This document shows positions 9,253 to 17,878 of a stretch of 41,136 bases of DNA, piece after piece. This stretch comes from Gammaproteobacteria bacterium (GTDB lineage: Bacteria > Pseudomonadota > Gammaproteobacteria > Eutrophobiales > Eutrophobiaceae). The position numbers were made by a program, and so were the translations under genes. Below the pieces are notes generated by a model. The model did not search any database and was not told where the DNA came from. It was given only the letters and a program-made list of their open reading frames with translations. Positions within the stretch are counted from its first letter, which is position 1. Each line of letters starts with the position of its first letter. The DNA lies in assembly GCA_018676275.1 (NCBI GenBank), contig JABHFC010000440.1:1-41136 (forward strand), in the 5' to 3' direction.

Positions 9253-9318
9253 AGTATAGAGGAGCTGATCTGTGTGACTTTTACTGTGGATGCCAGCTTT
9301 TTATCTTTTGGTGCCAAA
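9253..9318 (-). promoter_or_regulatory. AraC-type operator and promoter A (first catabolic operon and regulator)
   Basis: The 42-bp element at 9277-9318 contains two direct half-sites, TGGATGCCA (9287-9295) and TTGGTGCCA (9308-9316), exactly 21 bp apart. It matches the element at 23039-23080 at 38 of 42 positions. On the minus strand a -10-like TATACT lies at 9258-9253, 18 bp from the element, with no good -35, as expected of an activator-dependent promoter. The minus-strand product would be the operon beginning at 9164. The element also ends 9 bases before the regulator's ATG at 9328, so binding could repress the regulator's own gene. Confidence 0.72.
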
Positions 9319-9327
9319 GCTGGTATT

Positions 9328-10383
9328 ATGAAAACATCAATGTTCACCTACTCCTTAACAAATAGCTGGCTCTCAGCCCTGGTCAGGGCGGTAGAGACCT
9401 ATGGCATTGACCCACATGATTTACTGGTTGGTGAACTGAAATCGGATGATCTTAGTGATCCAGTCAATGCCAGAATTGATCATTATTCCATGACCAGAAT
9501 ATGGAGGCGGGCTGCGGTAATTACCAATGATCCAGCGATTGGGCTCGTTGCTGCGAGTTTTGTTGGTCCTGCTACATTTGGTTCAGTGTCATTTGCCATG
9601 AATGCCAGTGACTGTTCATCGACCGCTCTACGAACTCTGGTTCGTTACAATCAGCTCGGATCCAATGCAGCAACATGGACCTTTCGACAGGATGAAAAAT
9701 ATGTCGAGCTGACCCAGAAAATGAGAGGTCCAATAGGGGCACCGGAACAAAAAGATGCAAATGTAGCGGCGATATTAAGTATTTGTCGAAGTCTGGGTGA
9801 CCCAAGTCTTCGTTATGAAAAACTTGTCATTGGCAGACCGGCGCCAAAGGATATCTCCCGATGGCGGGATTATTTTTCACTCATTCCTGAATTTCAGGAC
9901 AACGGAACCAGCTTTATGCGCTTGCCGCGAGAGTCTGTCGATAAACGCTGGCCAAATTATGAACCAGAATTATTTGAATTGAGCATTTCAATACTGGAAA
10001 GGCAATTGAAACAAGTTGGCAAGTCATCTTTTCTGGCTCAGGTGAAAGCAGAAATAATTGAAGGAATGGAACAGGGTAATATCCATATTGATCTGGTAGC
10101 AGAAAAACTTGGTATTAGTCGGCGGACATTGCAAAGACGCCTCTGGTCCGAAAGTAACTACACTTACAGCAACTTGTTTCAGGCAGTTCGGCGTTCACTT
10201 GCCAACCGATACCTTGTCAGTTCATCTCGAACTATAGAAGAAATCAGTGATCTGCTTGGATATTCGAATGTTTCAAGTTTCAGTCGAAGTTTTCGCCAGA
10301 GTTTTGGTGTCACTCCTTCGAAATACAGACGTGAATCTAATAGTTCAGATATAGAAATACTGGAGCCGATAGGGCCTCTCTGA
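9328..10383 (+). CDS. AraC-family transcriptional regulator with N-terminal ligand-binding domain
   Basis: This 351-residue protein has a long N-terminal ligand-binding region of the arabinose-binding-like type found in many proteobacterial AraC regulators. It ends with two helix-turn-helix motifs: IDLVAEKLGISRRTLQRRLW and the second around TIEEISDLLGYSNVSSFSRS, followed by FRQSFGVTPSKYRRE. The open frame continues upstream to 9019, but that part overlaps the divergent dehydrogenase gene and the operator. The ATG at 9328 (or 9340) begins where family similarity starts; neither has a strong ribosome binding site. Lying inside the island next to one copy of a repeated direct-repeat operator, it is the best candidate for the activator of all three operons that carry that element. 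Its inducer is unknown. Confidence 0.85.
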   Translation: MKTSMFTYSLTNSWLSALVRAVETYGIDPHDLLVGELKSDDLSDPVNARIDHYSMTRIWRRAAVITNDPAIGLVAASFVGPATFGSVSFAMNASDCSSTALRTLVRYNQLGSNAATWTFRQDEKYVELTQKMRGPIGAPEQKDANVAAILSICRSLGDPSLRYEKLVIGRPAPKDISRWRDYFSLIPEFQDNGTSFMRLPRESVDKRWPNYEPELFELSISILERQLKQVGKSSFLAQVKAEIIEGMEQGNIHIDLVAEKLGISRRTLQRRLWSESNYTYSNLFQAVRRSLANRYLVSSSRTIEEISDLLGYSNVSSFSRSFRQSFGVTPSKYRRESNSSDIEILEPIGPL

Positions 10384-10395
10384 TTTTTGCTTCGC

Positions 10396-11409
10396 TCAGG
10401 GGTTTACCTGCACTTTAATCGAAAGCTGTTTTTTATCTTCTGCTGCGGAAAACGCTTCAACAATTTGATCAAGCTTGAATCGGTGTGTAATAAGCAGTTC
10501 AAGTTTTTCAGCATGCTTATTAACAAGCTCACCTGCCACTTTAAAATCAGAATTCTGGTTTTCATGCCCGTGACAATTTGAAGCGACCAGTGATAACTCA
10601 TTGGTAAGAAATCGTAACGCGGGTAATTCCGGGTTACCCCTGAATGCTCCAAGCATTAGAATCGTCCCGCCGGTTTTGGCAAGCAGAACTGAATCAGACA
10701 ATGTAGTGGCATTACCGCCAACTGTTTCCACAACCACATCTATATATTGGTCACCAAGTTCATTTAGCAATTCATCTGAATTTGCAAAAACTCTGGTGGC
10801 ACCAAAATGTTTAGCAACTTCCTGTTGATGTGGATGGCGTGCACTAATGAAAACTTCATTTGCCCCTCCTGCATAGGAACTCAGAATGGAAAGAAGACCA
10901 ATTGAACCTGCACCAAGTATAGCGACGCGAGCACCTATATTAATTTTCGCGCGTCTTGTACCGCGTACACAGACGGCCATGGGTTCAGTTAGTGCAGAGA
11001 CATTAGCTGAAAGAGTAGTATTCAGTGGATAGACGAGTGATTCCGGAATCTGAATGAGTTCTGCCAATCCACCTGGTTGCGAGTAGCCAAAAAAATCCTT
11101 CGTCGCACAACGATTGGGACTGCCACTGTTACAATGCTGGCAATGACCACATCCGAACACCGGTTCAATAGCAACCGCAGTACCGGTAGCAAGATTAACA
11201 TTGTCGCCAACTACATCGATTACTCCTGCTATTTCATGCCCGGGTCGAATACCTTCCGGTGAACCCAGTTCGCCATTCTTAATATGCAAATCAGTACCAC
11301 AAATTCCTACTGCCGTGACCGCCAGCTGCAACCACCCCGGTTGCAGTTCCGGGATGTCGACGTTTTTAAGGTTTACACTACCGTCTGCAGAATATACTGC
11401 CGCTTTCAT
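10396..11409 (-). CDS. Zinc-dependent alcohol/polyol dehydrogenase, threonine or sorbitol dehydrogenase-like
   Basis: This 337-residue medium-chain dehydrogenase is clearly distinct from the one at 8058-9164. It has GICGTDLHI and PGHEIAGVID for the catalytic zinc, four structural-zinc cysteines in CGHCQHCNSGSPNRC, and the NAD(P) loop ILGAGSIGLLSILSSYAGG. Family members oxidise secondary alcohols such as sorbitol, threonine or sugar acids. It is the last gene of the operon starting with the PQQ dehydrogenase, 14 bases after the dehydratase gene, and it converges on the AraC regulator gene with only 12 bases between the stop codons. The substrate is not predictable, but the context suggests a hydroxy or deoxy acid intermediate. 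Confidence 0.85.
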   Translation of the reverse strand: MKAAVYSADGSVNLKNVDIPELQPGWLQLAVTAVGICGTDLHIKNGELGSPEGIRPGHEIAGVIDVVGDNVNLATGTAVAIEPVFGCGHCQHCNSGSPNRCATKDFFGYSQPGGLAELIQIPESLVYPLNTTLSANVSALTEPMAVCVRGTRRAKINIGARVAILGAGSIGLLSILSSYAGGANEVFISARHPHQQEVAKHFGATRVFANSDELLNELGDQYIDVVVETVGGNATTLSDSVLLAKTGGTILMLGAFRGNPELPALRFLTNELSLVASNCHGHENQNSDFKVAGELVNKHAEKLELLITHRFKLDQIVEAFSAAEDKKQLSIKVQVNP

Positions 11410-11423
11410 ATCGAGGCAGGAGC

Positions 11424-12548
11424 CTAGTCTTCAAGCACCAGATCGGGATCAATTTCCACACCAAGACCAGGAGCCTGGGGCATATTCATATAACCCTCAG
11501 CATCAACAACCGGTGGATTGGTTAGTATGGACAGGAAGTTCTGGTAGGCTCCAATTGGTGGGTCATTTACCAGTTCGATGTATGGAGCGTGAGTCCAACT
11601 GGCGACCATATGCATGTGTGCAATCAATCCCAGCTTGACGTAACCGTTGTGCGGAACCACTTGTTTATTGTGTTTTCTGGCGAGCTCACCTACTTTCAGT
11701 GTCTCAGTAATACCCGTCAATACCAGGCATTCAGGTTGTAAAATACTGTAGACGTTTCGCTCGCACATCTGTTCGAACTCATACAGGATGCCACTATTTT
11801 CACCGCCGGCTATTGGTATCTCTAAGGCCTCACCTAAACTTATCAGTTCTTCTAAAGCGTAACGTGGTCTGGGTTCTTCAAGCCAGGCACAATTCAGATT
11901 TTGTAATTCAAGACCGGTTTCATAAGCACGCTGATAATCCCATCTCACTCCCGGTTGCCAGTCACCTTTTGATTGTGCCTGATTGGCATCAACCATAATT
12001 TGCATATCATCACCGACAGCTTCGCGTACACAGGTGACTGTGCGAATATCTTCCTGCATGGTTTCATGATGTAAACGTACTTTTATTGCCTGCCAGCCAT
12101 CTGCTTTTAGTTTCAGTGCCATTTCTGCGCGTTCTTCAGGTGTTGATAACAACACCATAGCTGCATAAGGAACAATCTTGTCCTTTGTGCCACCCCAAAG
12201 CTTGTAAAGTGGCTGACCTTTCGCTTTGCCTACGATATCCCATAAGGCAATATCAACGCCGGCAACATGTTGATAGTGAGTTCCGTATGGCAGGTAGTAT
12301 TCTAATTGTGCACTTAATTGCTCGACATCCAGCGGGTTTTTACCAATCAGGATTTTTTCCAAAGCAGGGAGGAAGCGATCATCAATTTCAGGACCAATGC
12401 CGCAAATGCCTTCGTCCGTCTGTATCTCGACATAGCTACCACCGCCTAATTGAACCGGTAATTTGTCACCCGGGCTCCAGGCCAGATCCAGTGTGCCAAT
12501 TTCTTCAATCACGCGTAAGCGTCGAATCCGTACGTTTGAAATTTTCAT
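11424..12548 (-). CDS. Mandelate racemase/muconate lactonizing-type enolase superfamily enzyme (copy 2)
   Basis: This 374-residue enzyme shows an intact active site: K156-x-R158 (AIKVRLH), metal ligands D187 (MVDANQ), E224 (WLEEP) and E250 (AGGENSG), and H300 (VVPHNGYVKLG). The N-terminal capping domain and the C-terminal GLGVEID end are also typical. It probably dehydrates or epimerises a carboxylate such as an aldonate. The K-x-R and VPHN motifs place it in a different subgroup from copies 1 and 3, so the three are unlikely to be simple duplicates. It is the second gene of the operon from 14797, 38 bases after the PQQ dehydrogenase and 14 bases before the second alcohol dehydrogenase. Confidence 0.85.
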   Translation of the reverse strand: MKISNVRIRRLRVIEEIGTLDLAWSPGDKLPVQLGGGSYVEIQTDEGICGIGPEIDDRFLPALEKILIGKNPLDVEQLSAQLEYYLPYGTHYQHVAGVDIALWDIVGKAKGQPLYKLWGGTKDKIVPYAAMVLLSTPEERAEMALKLKADGWQAIKVRLHHETMQEDIRTVTCVREAVGDDMQIMVDANQAQSKGDWQPGVRWDYQRAYETGLELQNLNCAWLEEPRPRYALEELISLGEALEIPIAGGENSGILYEFEQMCERNVYSILQPECLVLTGITETLKVGELARKHNKQVVPHNGYVKLGLIAHMHMVASWTHAPYIELVNDPPIGAYQNFLSILTNPPVVDAEGYMNMPQAPGLGVEIDPDLVLED

Positions 12549-12586
12549 GCTAGGCCTTTTATATATTTCTCATTGAATAAACATAT

Positions 12587-14797
12587 CTATTGATTAGACA
12601 GCCAGGTTAACCTGGCACTTTCTTTATTTCCCAAAACGACAGCTCGATCTTCATAAGCGCGTGCGCGTACGTAATGGTGAATTTTTTCTACTTCATCCAG
12701 GGAAAGCACATCGTCGAAAGCCGCCATGCCATTCGTAGCTAATAGGCCTTCAAGCACAACACGGCTAAAAATTTCATGCTTTCCGTCTGTGAGTAAACGT
12801 AAATCAGGGATAGAACCACCGGAGCGTGCCAGTAGACCATGACACATCGCGCAATAATTGTTGTACAGTCCTTCACCCTCTCCAATAATATTTTCACTAA
12901 CAACAACGACTGATTGCTGCGGAATTATTCTGTCTATAGCATTTGGAACAGGTAATTTTTCATTGCCGCCAATTTTAAAAACTAACAAGCGACCTAAGTT
13001 GCCATACTTTGTTGATGCAGTTTCAGTTTCACCACCGAATAGATCTGCACCGCCACCACCGGTTAAGACTGAAACGTATTGAGTATCATCAAGTTGAAAT
13101 GTAACTGGTGGTGCCAACATAGAGGTGTAAGTATTAAACTGCCATAACAAGTCTCCATTTTCCTTGTCATAGGCGCTAAACATGCCGGCAGCATCGCCCT
13201 GAAAAACCAGGCCACCTGAGGTTGCCAGCACACCACCATTCCAGTAATAGGGGTTTCTGACTGTCCATTTTGTCTCGCCAGTGAGTGGATCAAAAGCCTT
13301 GAGTGCGCCGCCCGGGGTGGGTTGCTCAGCAACATTGTCTATAAACAGCTGTGCAAGTCTTCCCATTTCCAGACCAATGTTCCATCTACCTGGGTTGCGT
13401 TTATAACTACTGAATTGTTTCCATTCATCGGCAATGGCAAAAATAAGCGGACTTTCCTGTGTTGGGATGTAAACAAGTCCCGCCTCAGTATCAACGGACA
13501 TAGCTTGCCAGTTATGTGCACCGGCTGACCCTGGCAAGACCCATTTCTCTTTTTCAAGATAACTATAGTCGGGGTTTTCTACCGGGCGGCCACTCTCCAG
13601 ATCAACATGGGTAGCCCAGGTGACAAGACTATATGGGTGGGCTCGTAATAATTTTCCATTGCTGCGATCCAGAACATAAAAAAAGCCATTCTTTGGTGCC
13701 TGCATTAATACCTTACGTTGTTCACCGTCAACTTCTATTTCCGCCAGAGCAATGTCCTGTACTGCGGTGTAGTCCCAGTTATCTCCCGGAGTGGTCTGGT
13801 AATACCAGTTCATTTTGCCGCTGTCGGCATCCAAAGCAACTATGGAAGACAGAAACAGATTGTCGCCACCATCAGGTGATCGAATGGCGCGTGTCCACGG
13901 TGAACCATTACCTACGCCAATATATAGTTGATTGAAATCAGGATCGTAAACAATGGAATTCCATACTGTACCGCCACCACCAAATTTCCAGTACTCGTTA
14001 CCGCTCCAGCTGGCGGCGGCCAGTTCCAGTTCAGGATGCTCAAATGGTAAGGCAGGGTCGCCGGGTACGGTAAAGAAACGCCATGCCTGTTTTCCTGTTT
14101 TCGCGTCGTAGGCAGTTACATATCCCCGCACACCAAATTCTGCGCCACCATTTCCAATGAAGACTTTACCTTTGGCAACTCGTGGGGCTCCGGTGATTGT
14201 GTAGAAGCGATTACGGTCAATAAGCGTATCTACCTGCCAGACTTCTTCACCACTACCTGCGTCCAGTGCAATAAGTCGACCATCAAGAGTTCCCACATAC
14301 ACGTGTCCCTGGTATACGGCAACACCACGATTAACGGCGTCACAGCAGGCGCGACGAGACCAGTCCTTTGGAACATCAGGGTCATATTGCCAGAGTATTT
14401 CACCTGTCTTTGCTTTAATCGCAAAAACTTTACTCCAGGCACTACTGACAAACATGATGCCATCTACAACAATTGGGGTGGCCTCCTGGGCGCGGTTAGT
14501 GCCCATGTCGAGGTGCCATTCCAGACCAAGTTTTTTGATCGTGTTTTTGTTGATCTTTTTTAGTGGAGAAAAACGTTGTTCTTCATATCCAAGACCATAA
14601 GACATCCAGTTATTGGGTTCACCATCATGATTTATTATTCTTTCATCAGTAATGTTGCCGACAATGCTGGTTTCATTTTGTTTGGCTTCAGGTTTTTGCG
14701 CAGCTTGATCAGTAGAGGTCGAATTGTCACAAGCACCAAGACTTAGCAATACAGAAATCACGGCTATCTTCATTATTGAAAAATGCCTGATTGTCAT
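12587..14797 (-). CDS. PQQ-dependent alcohol dehydrogenase with C-terminal cytochrome c, predicted lipoprotein
   Basis: This 736-residue quinohemoprotein would oxidise an alcohol or sugar outside the cytoplasm and pass electrons to the respiratory chain. The eight-bladed propeller has the vicinal disulfide C151-C152 (RRACCDAVN), tryptophan-docking repeats and the catalytic Asp in NWDYTAVQD. The C-terminal cytochrome c domain has CAMCHG at 649-654 and a likely distal Met at 691 (NGMAAF). The residue two after the catalytic Asp is Thr, not Asp, which points to a calcium rather than lanthanide cofactor. The N-terminus carries a lipobox (LGAC, Cys23), so the enzyme is probably membrane-anchored, unlike most soluble family members. 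It heads the operon behind operator B. No PQQ biosynthesis genes are in the window. Confidence 0.87.
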   Translation of the reverse strand: MTIRHFSIMKIAVISVLLSLGACDNSTSTDQAAQKPEAKQNETSIVGNITDERIINHDGEPNNWMSYGLGYEEQRFSPLKKINKNTIKKLGLEWHLDMGTNRAQEATPIVVDGIMFVSSAWSKVFAIKAKTGEILWQYDPDVPKDWSRRACCDAVNRGVAVYQGHVYVGTLDGRLIALDAGSGEEVWQVDTLIDRNRFYTITGAPRVAKGKVFIGNGGAEFGVRGYVTAYDAKTGKQAWRFFTVPGDPALPFEHPELELAAASWSGNEYWKFGGGGTVWNSIVYDPDFNQLYIGVGNGSPWTRAIRSPDGGDNLFLSSIVALDADSGKMNWYYQTTPGDNWDYTAVQDIALAEIEVDGEQRKVLMQAPKNGFFYVLDRSNGKLLRAHPYSLVTWATHVDLESGRPVENPDYSYLEKEKWVLPGSAGAHNWQAMSVDTEAGLVYIPTQESPLIFAIADEWKQFSSYKRNPGRWNIGLEMGRLAQLFIDNVAEQPTPGGALKAFDPLTGETKWTVRNPYYWNGGVLATSGGLVFQGDAAGMFSAYDKENGDLLWQFNTYTSMLAPPVTFQLDDTQYVSVLTGGGGADLFGGETETASTKYGNLGRLLVFKIGGNEKLPVPNAIDRIIPQQSVVVVSENIIGEGEGLYNNYCAMCHGLLARSGGSIPDLRLLTDGKHEIFSRVVLEGLLATNGMAAFDDVLSLDEVEKIHHYVRARAYEDRAVVLGNKESARLTWLSNQ

Positions 14798-14869
14798 TGC
14801 TCAAACTCTGCCACGGAAAGTTCTTCAATGCTTAATTTAACTGGATATATTGCTGAATTCATTACACTA

Positions 14870-14935
14870 ATGATAGAGAAGCCGGTGTAATGTGCTTTTG
14901 CAGTGGATGCCACTTTTTTACCATTTGGTGTCATT
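14870..14935 (-). promoter_or_regulatory. AraC-type operator and promoter B (PQQ dehydrogenase operon)
   Basis: The 42-bp element at 14894-14935 matches copy C at 35 of 42 positions. Its half-sites are TGGATGCCA (14904-14912) and TTGGTGTCA (14925-14933), 21 bp apart; the second has one change from copies A and C. On the minus strand a -10-like TATCAT lies at 14875-14870, again exactly 18 bp away. It lies between the end of the IlvD-type gene and the start of the PQQ dehydrogenase at 14797, pointing to control of the latter operon. Confidence 0.7.
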
Positions 14936-14989
14936 ATGGAGAATGGAAAATAGCCATTTTAATCCTTGAATCCCCTTACGGGGACACCA

Positions 14990-16852
14990 TCAACTCTTAA
15001 TGGCTTCAAAATCCTGAAGACGTCCTAAATCACGGACAGCACCTTCAGATGCGGATGTGGCCATAAGTCCATACATGCGTAAAGCCGTTGATACTTTACG
15101 TTGACGTACTGGTTGCCATGCTTTTGCGCCTTTTGCCAATTCAATCTCTCGACGCTGTGTTATTTCGACTTCGGAGACAAGTAATGAGATGGATTTATTC
15201 TCAACATTAATATGAATTTGATCACCATCTTTGATCAGGGCAATCAAACCACCGGCAGCGGCTTCAGGTGAAATGTGACCGATGGAAAGTCCGGAAGTCG
15301 CGCCGGAAAATCGACCGTCAGTAATCAAAGCGCATACCTTACCCAAACCATGCGCTTTCAATATGCCGGTTGGTGCAATCATTTCCTGCATCCCTGGACC
15401 GCCACGAGGACCTTCATAACGGATTACAACCACATGCCCTGCTTTCACTGTTCCATTTTTTATCGCATTGACAGAGTCATCCTTGCTATCGAAACAGATC
15501 GCACTACCTTCAAAATCAAAACAATTCGGGTCGACGGCAGCAGTTTTCAGCACACAACCTTTTTCAGCCAGGTTACCGTGCAATACAGCAATACCACCTG
15601 ATTGATAAAAGGCATTTTGCCTGTTACGTATAACCCCTTCCTCACGATCATTGTCGACAGTCTCAAAGCGTTCGTTTTGTGTAAAGGCACCGAGACTAAA
15701 TCTGCCACCCGGTGCCGCGCGATATAAATTTATGGCTTCATCATCATCAGATTCAGTTATATCCCACTTTTTCAGTGCAGACTTTAGTGTCTTTTCGTGT
15801 ACTGTCATTACATCCGTATTTATCAGCTGTGCGCGATTAAGTTCTCCAAGAACACTCATCACTCCTCCGGCCCGGTGCAGGTCTTCGATGAATACCTGTT
15901 CAGCGGCTGGTGTGACTTTACATAAGTAAGGTGTCTCATCCGCAATACGACCAATATCATCCATCGTGAAATCGACACCTGCCTCACGTGCTATGGCAAG
16001 AACGTGCAAAACAGTATTGGTTGACCCACCCATAGCAATCGAAACACGCATAGCATTTTCAATTGCGGCATAACTTGCAATTGATCGAGGTAATACATTC
16101 TGGTTTTCGTCGTCGTAATAAGCATTCGCCAACTCGACTATGCGTTTACCAGCCTGTCGAAACAGGCCTTCTCGAGCTTTATGTGTTGCTAACAACGTTC
16201 CATTACCGGGTAAGGCCATGCCCAGGGCTTCTGATACACAGTTCATGGAGTTAGCTGTGCCCATAAGTGCGCAGGAACCACAGGTTGGGCAGGCAGAGCG
16301 CTCAACATCCAGTATGTCATCAGCACTGGACTCGGGATTACCACTTACAATCAGGGTATCAATAACGTCAATCTTGATAGTCTTACCACTCACAGTCGCT
16401 CTGCCGGATTCCATTGGTCCGCCTGAAACAAAAATGGCGGGTATATTTAGTCGCATTGCTGCCATCAACATTCCCGGCGTGATCTTGTCGCAATTGGAAA
16501 TACAAAGAAGCGCATCGGCACAATGCGCGTTGACCATATACTCGACTGAGTCCGCAATCAGATCACGTGAAGGTAATGAATAAAGCATGCCGTCATGGGA
16601 CATTGCAATACCATCGTCAACGGCAATGGTGTTGAATTCTTTGGGCACACCACCGGCTGCCTTAATCTCATCCGCGACCAGTCTACCCAGTTCTTTCAAA
16701 TGTACATGTCCAGGTACAAACTCGGTAAAGGAATTGGCAATAGCAATAATCGGTTTGCCAAAATCTTCTTCGCGCGTACCGGTAGCACGCCATAGTGCTC
16801 TGGCAGCAGTACCTAAAGTACCCTCAGTAGTTTTACTGGAATTCAGTTTCAT
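14990..16852 (-). CDS. ilvD: IlvD-type dihydroxy-acid dehydratase
   Basis: This 620-residue protein resembles E. coli IlvD (616 residues) along its full length. It has GARALWRATG-like, FVPGHVHLKELG and VDDGIAM segments, the cluster cysteines in CISNCDKITPGM (C117, C121) and CPTCGSCALMG (C188, C191, C194), and the conserved PRGGPGMQEM, ITDGRFSGATSGLSIGH and SPEAAAGG blocks. It would dehydrate a 2,3-dihydroxy acid to a 2-oxo acid using an Fe-S cluster and Mg2+. No ilvB, ilvC or ilvE is nearby. It is the last gene of an operon with DUF3604, parvulin and HupE-like genes (18-base gap, GGAG ribosome binding site), so it may be a catabolic paralogue acting on a sugar acid rather than the branched-chain amino acid enzyme. 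Family certain, role uncertain. Confidence 0.85.
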   Translation of the reverse strand: MKLNSSKTTEGTLGTAARALWRATGTREEDFGKPIIAIANSFTEFVPGHVHLKELGRLVADEIKAAGGVPKEFNTIAVDDGIAMSHDGMLYSLPSRDLIADSVEYMVNAHCADALLCISNCDKITPGMLMAAMRLNIPAIFVSGGPMESGRATVSGKTIKIDVIDTLIVSGNPESSADDILDVERSACPTCGSCALMGTANSMNCVSEALGMALPGNGTLLATHKAREGLFRQAGKRIVELANAYYDDENQNVLPRSIASYAAIENAMRVSIAMGGSTNTVLHVLAIAREAGVDFTMDDIGRIADETPYLCKVTPAAEQVFIEDLHRAGGVMSVLGELNRAQLINTDVMTVHEKTLKSALKKWDITESDDDEAINLYRAAPGGRFSLGAFTQNERFETVDNDREEGVIRNRQNAFYQSGGIAVLHGNLAEKGCVLKTAAVDPNCFDFEGSAICFDSKDDSVNAIKNGTVKAGHVVVIRYEGPRGGPGMQEMIAPTGILKAHGLGKVCALITDGRFSGATSGLSIGHISPEAAAGGLIALIKDGDQIHINVENKSISLLVSEVEITQRREIELAKGAKAWQPVRQRKVSTALRMYGLMATSASEGAVRDLGRLQDFEAIKS

Positions 16853-16870
16853 TAAGTATCTCCGTTAAAA

Positions 16871-17878
16871 TTAGACAAAGTCTTCAAGCCGTTGAATAAC
16901 CCAGAATGCGGCAATAGAACCAATAACAGGTGAGAAGATCTTTTCCTGATACGAGAAGGTTTGTTTGCCTTGCCATGCGAATTGCTTTTGGAGCAGGTGA
17001 ATAAAAGCACCAATCAAAAGTAAAAGAAGAATAAAAGCGATTTGCCCCAGCTCCACACCAATATTAAAAAATAACAAGCCAAGCCCTAATGCTGTTTGGG
17101 GTAAGCCGAGTTCCAGTAGCACGTTGGCAAATCCAAGACCATGAAACAAGCCGAAAAAAGAAGACACAAGAAAAGGTTTTTGATAACTCAGAGATTGTTT
17201 GTTTCCACGTACAATTTCTGCGGCAAGAAACACAATGCTCAGTGCGATACAGGTCTCCACATAGGCAGTTGGAAGACGCACTAAATTCAATACAGATGCT
17301 GCCAGGCTGATACTGTGGGCAACAGTGAAACCCGTTATCGTCCACAACAGCAGTTTGTAGTTTTGCACAAGGATCATCAGGCAAACAATGAATAGAAGAT
17401 GATCCACGCCGAAAGCAATATGCTTGATACCGAGCACTGTGTAGGATTGGATGATAGTTGTCTTGTTTTCCTTTTCCGGGATTAAATACTCCGGAGAAAT
17501 ATTTAATAAGATCTTTGTGTGGGTTTGACCGGATAAAAAAGAAATTCGGACAAAGGCAGAAATACCAATATTTAAATCCAGACCATTAACACTAATCCTT
17601 TTACCGGCAAGTCCTCCTTCACAGTAAAGAAGCTGATTACTTACCCTGGCATAGGAAAGATCCGAATTGGCAGAAGTTTTTTTTGCACAGGACTCGGGAA
17701 ATACCGGATAAAGCTTGCCCTTCATCAGACCACCTTCTGGGCTTTTCCAAAGCACGCTATACGTGTCGGATTGAATCTCCTTAATTTCGAGTAAAAAAGG
17801 TCGACTTTCGTGGGCAATTACACTTGTTGTGGCAAACAGCAAAAATATAAGCAGCAAGCTGTAGAAAGGCCTATTCAT
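16871..17878 (-). CDS. HupE/UreJ family membrane protein
   Basis: The frame is open to 17947, but the ATG at 17878 gives a proper signal peptide (MNRPFYSLLLIFLLFATTSV, cleavage near AHA/AHE) and overlaps the end of the upstream parvulin gene by 8 bases, as in a translationally coupled operon. The 335-residue product has a periplasmic N-terminal domain of about 150 residues, then five to six membrane segments with the HupE-type motif GIKHIAFGVDHLLFIV and GFTVAHSISLA and FGLFHGLGFA. HupE/UreJ proteins are linked to nickel uptake in some organisms, but this long two-part form with an extracytoplasmic domain is common near DUF3604 genes and has no settled function as far as I know. Confidence 0.75.
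   Translation of the reverse strand: MNRPFYSLLLIFLLFATTSVIAHESRPFLLEIKEIQSDTYSVLWKSPEGGLMKGKLYPVFPESCAKKTSANSDLSYARVSNQLLYCEGGLAGKRISVNGLDLNIGISAFVRISFLSGQTHTKILLNISPEYLIPEKENKTTIIQSYTVLGIKHIAFGVDHLLFIVCLMILVQNYKLLLWTITGFTVAHSISLAASVLNLVRLPTAYVETCIALSIVFLAAEIVRGNKQSLSYQKPFLVSSFFGLFHGLGFANVLLELGLPQTALGLGLLFFNIGVELGQIAFILLLLLIGAFIHLLQKQFAWQGKQTFSYQEKIFSPVIGSIAAFWVIQRLEDFV

Noticed and set aside
9019..9327. N-terminal extension of the AraC-type regulator up to 9019
   Set aside because: It overlaps the 5' end of the divergent dehydrogenase gene and the operator, and the extra residues have low-complexity composition unlike the family.
12587..14797. Lanthanide-dependent (XoxF or PedH-like) dehydrogenase
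   Set aside because: The position two after the catalytic Asp is Thr (WDYTAV), whereas lanthanide enzymes have Asp there.
14990..16852. Part of a branched-chain amino acid biosynthesis operon
   Set aside because: No ilvB, ilvC, ilvE or leu genes are nearby; the neighbours are exported proteins and catabolic enzymes.
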